Positions 31,840-33,278 of a stretch of 33,278 bases of DNA are shown one piece after another. The translations under genes and the position numbers were made by a program. The notes under the pieces were generated by a model, which was given only the letters and a program-made list of their open reading frames with translations, was not told where the DNA came from and did not search any database. Each line of letters starts with the position of its first letter. Positions within the stretch are counted from its first letter, which is position 1. The stretch covers positions 1 to 33,278 of the forward strand of contig DAOVGF010000065.1 in the NCBI GenBank assembly GCA_030672545.1, written 5' to 3'. The DNA comes from Candidatus Aerophobota bacterium (GTDB taxonomy: Bacteria; Aerophobota; Aerophobia; Aerophobales; Aerophobaceae).

Positions 31840-32412
31840 TTACTCCAAATTGGCGTGAGCTTTCCACATCTCCCCTTCACTAAGGTTAAGTTTTTTTTGA
31901 AGAATCATACTTAGGCAATCACCAAATATAAGAAGAGCTTGTTCGAAAAGACTAGTCATAGGCTGCACAGAGGTAGGCTCATCAGGGGTCTTTAATTTCA
32001 TAAGTCTTCGCTTGGTAGTAGATGGAATCCTTACCGAAATATCCGCTATTTTCTTTAGAGTTGAATCTTTTGCTGCGGTAATTAGGGCAACTTTAGCCCC
32101 AAATTTCTTAGCCAATTGAGCAACCGTCACAGAAGTAATAGTTTCTCCTGAGCCTGACCCAGCCAACAGCACATCTTTATTTGATATGGCTGGTATCACT
32201 GTTTCCCCTACCACGTAGGAATCTATTCCCATGTGCTTTATTCTTTTAGCAAAGGATTGCATCATAAGCATAACCCGACCTACTCCCATCACAAACACTT
32301 TTTCTGCTGAGAGAAGAACATCAATAAGTTCATTGATCTCCTCATCTCTTACTTTAGATAAAGCTGATGTTATCTCCTGACAAACCTGGTTTTGCAAAGT
32401 TTGAAAATCCAT
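31840..32412 (-). CDS. SIS-domain 6-phospho-3-hexuloisomerase-like protein
   Basis: A 190-residue single-SIS-domain protein of the PHI/HxlB type, which isomerises 3-hexulose 6-phosphate to fructose 6-phosphate in the ribulose monophosphate pathway. VFVMGVGRVMLMMQSFAKRI, LLAGSGSGETITSV, FGAKVALITA and SVQPMTSLFEQALLIFGD are PHI signatures. The usual partner, hexulose-phosphate synthase, is missing; a related-fold epimerase follows 16 bp downstream instead. So a different hexulose or aldose phosphate may be the substrate. A strong AAGGAGG precedes the ATG. Confidence 0.82.
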   Translation of the reverse strand: MDFQTLQNQVCQEITSALSKVRDEEINELIDVLLSAEKVFVMGVGRVMLMMQSFAKRIKHMGIDSYVVGETVIPAISNKDVLLAGSGSGETITSVTVAQLAKKFGAKVALITAAKDSTLKKIADISVRIPSTTKRRLMKLKTPDEPTSVQPMTSLFEQALLIFGDCLSMILQKKLNLSEGEMWKAHANLE

Positions 32413-32489
32413 AAGACACCTCCTTAAGGAAATAATTTAAATGTTAATTTTTTGTTAAAATCCACCCACCTTTGTTTATTCACAACTAT

Positions 32490-32602
32490 AGGAGAGAGGT
32501 GAAAAAGTGTTTTTTTGTAGAGGTTTCATTTATGAAACCCGCTTTATTAACGGGTCCGGTAAATCGGACCGCTACAACATATGGGTTTTTCACCTCTCTC
32601 CT
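32490..32602. repeat. Nested cloverleaf-like palindromic element
   Basis: Outer arms of 17 bp (32490-32506 and 32586-32602) are perfectly complementary. Inside, TTGTAG (32515-32520) pairs with CTACAA (32572-32577). Within that are three successive hairpins: GGTTTCAT/ATGAAACC (32522-32539), CCCG/CGGG (32538-32554) and GGTCCG/CGGACC (32553-32570). The element spans the end of the PfkB kinase gene and provides its last codons and stop. Confidence 0.9.
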
Positions 32603-33278
32603 GTGATTTAGAGTATTTTCTCAGAAATTGCTGAAGTTCAACATATGTAGGCAAAGAGGGAATAACCCCTTTTTTTGTAGCAGTTAAAGCTCCAGCAGTA
32701 TTGGCAAACATTAGAATATTATCAATTTCATCAATGTTAAGATCCCAAATGCATTTGCCTTTCTTTTTCCAATGGACAACCCTTGATAAAATTGCTGCAG
32801 TAAAACCATCTCCACATCCCGTAGTGTCCACTACCCGAACCTTAGGAGCTTTCACAAACCTAAATAGTCGGCCCGTATTTGCAAAACTACTATGTTCTCC
32901 ATCTGTAATTATTACTACTCTGGGACCAAAACTTAAAATTTTATTACTTCCCTTCCTGACATCATTTGTTCCAGTCACAAATTCAAGCTCTTCAGTATTC
33001 ATTCTTACTAAGTCAGATTTCCTTATTCCTTCTTTGATCTTCTCTTTAGCCTGCTTGAGATCTGTCCATACCTGAGGACGAAGATTTGGATCAAAAGATA
33101 TCAGGAGATGGTGCTTATGGGAATATTCAAGGCAGCAAATCGTAGCAGATAAAGATAGGTCGCCACTCATACTTACTGACCCAAAATGAAATATACTTGC
33201 CTTTGAGATTAGCGATTCATCTATATCTTCCGGGGCTAATTTCATATCAGCTCCAGGATGACGGGAAAATACGAAATT
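32547..33278 (-). CDS. PfkB-family sugar kinase (5' end outside the window)
   Basis: The reading frame continues to the right edge (FVFSRHPGAD precedes the first internal Met at 33245), so the N-terminal third lies outside. FHFGSVSMSG, ISFDPNLRPQVW, DLVRMNTEELEFVTG and DTTGCGDGFTAAIL mark a fructokinase/2-keto-3-deoxygluconate-kinase-type PfkB enzyme. The anion-hole motif has GCGD where GAGD is usual; the catalytic Asp is kept. The natural end is probably near FLRKYSKSQERGEKP; the last residues (ICCSGPIYRTR) are encoded by the palindromic element 32490-32602. It is the first visible gene of the kinase-isomerase-epimerase-URO-D operon and likely phosphorylates the entering sugar. Confidence 0.85.
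   Translation of the reverse strand, partial: NFVFSRHPGADMKLAPEDIDESLISKASIFHFGSVSMSGDLSLSATICCLEYSHKHHLLISFDPNLRPQVWTDLKQAKEKIKEGIRKSDLVRMNTEELEFVTGTNDVRKGSNKILSFGPRVVIITDGEHSSFANTGRLFRFVKAPKVRVVDTTGCGDGFTAAILSRVVHWKKKGKCIWDLNIDEIDNILMFANTAGALTATKKGVIPSLPTYVELQQFLRKYSKSQERGEKPICCSGPIYRTR

Overview
The window is a stretch of chromosome from an uncultured-type bacterium with moderately AT-rich DNA. The core genes are bacterial (SecDF, MurG/MurC, a primary-type sigma factor, bacterial ribosomal proteins). Their sequences are divergent enough that I would only say 'deep-branching or candidate phylum' and would not name a lineage. A type IV pilin-like signal, SecDF and Mur enzymes fit a cell with peptidoglycan and a secretion or pilus apparatus. 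No tRNA, rRNA or CRISPR array was recognised.

Layout. (1) 1-3450, accessory: a compact restriction-modification unit on the minus strand. A PD-(D/E)XK nuclease is followed 3 bp later by an N6-adenine methyltransferase that carries its own target-recognition domain. The unit is bracketed by 21-bp inverted repeats (19/21), preceded by a remnant of an XRE-type regulator, and contains a perfect 24-bp-arm hairpin inside the methyltransferase gene. (2) 3600-4535: ribokinase, then a 454-bp spacer with tandem repeats, a REP-like hairpin and the promoter for the next operon. (3) 4990-9922 (+): secD-secF-murG-murC. (4) 9958-13784 (-): sigma factor and then ychF-rpsF-ssb-rpsR-rplI. (5) 14137-22524 (+): purH-glyA-folC-ptsI-phosphoglucose/phosphomannose isomerase-rarA, read divergently from the sigma gene across a 352-bp region with two facing promoters. 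(6) 22555-28444 (-): phasin-like protein, hom, then rpsB-tsf-pyrH-frr followed by a pseudopilin and a membrane zinc-ribbon protein. (7) 28513-33278, accessory: decayed fragments of uroporphyrinogen-decarboxylase (URO-D) superfamily genes and of an epimerase, then an intact minus-strand sugar operon: PfkB kinase (cut by the window edge), SIS-family 6-phospho-3-hexuloisomerase-like protein, ribulose/allulose-phosphate epimerase-like protein and a URO-D superfamily protein.

How the genes work together. Blocks 3-6 are housekeeping: protein export, peptidoglycan precursors, translation, transcription initiation, purine and one-carbon metabolism, PTS phosphotransfer and recombination-associated maintenance. 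The kinase, isomerase and epimerase of block 7 could bring an unusual sugar to fructose 6-phosphate. The URO-D superfamily protein in the same operon has no obvious role in that chemistry, and this is the most attractive functional puzzle.

The most unusual non-coding structures are the hairpin inside the methyltransferase gene, the inverted repeats around the restriction-modification unit, the long sigma-gene leader with a 28-bp palindrome between 10-bp direct repeats, the nested cloverleaf element at 32490-32602, and a set of three dispersed hairpins with GTAG...CTAC feet that resemble REP elements.
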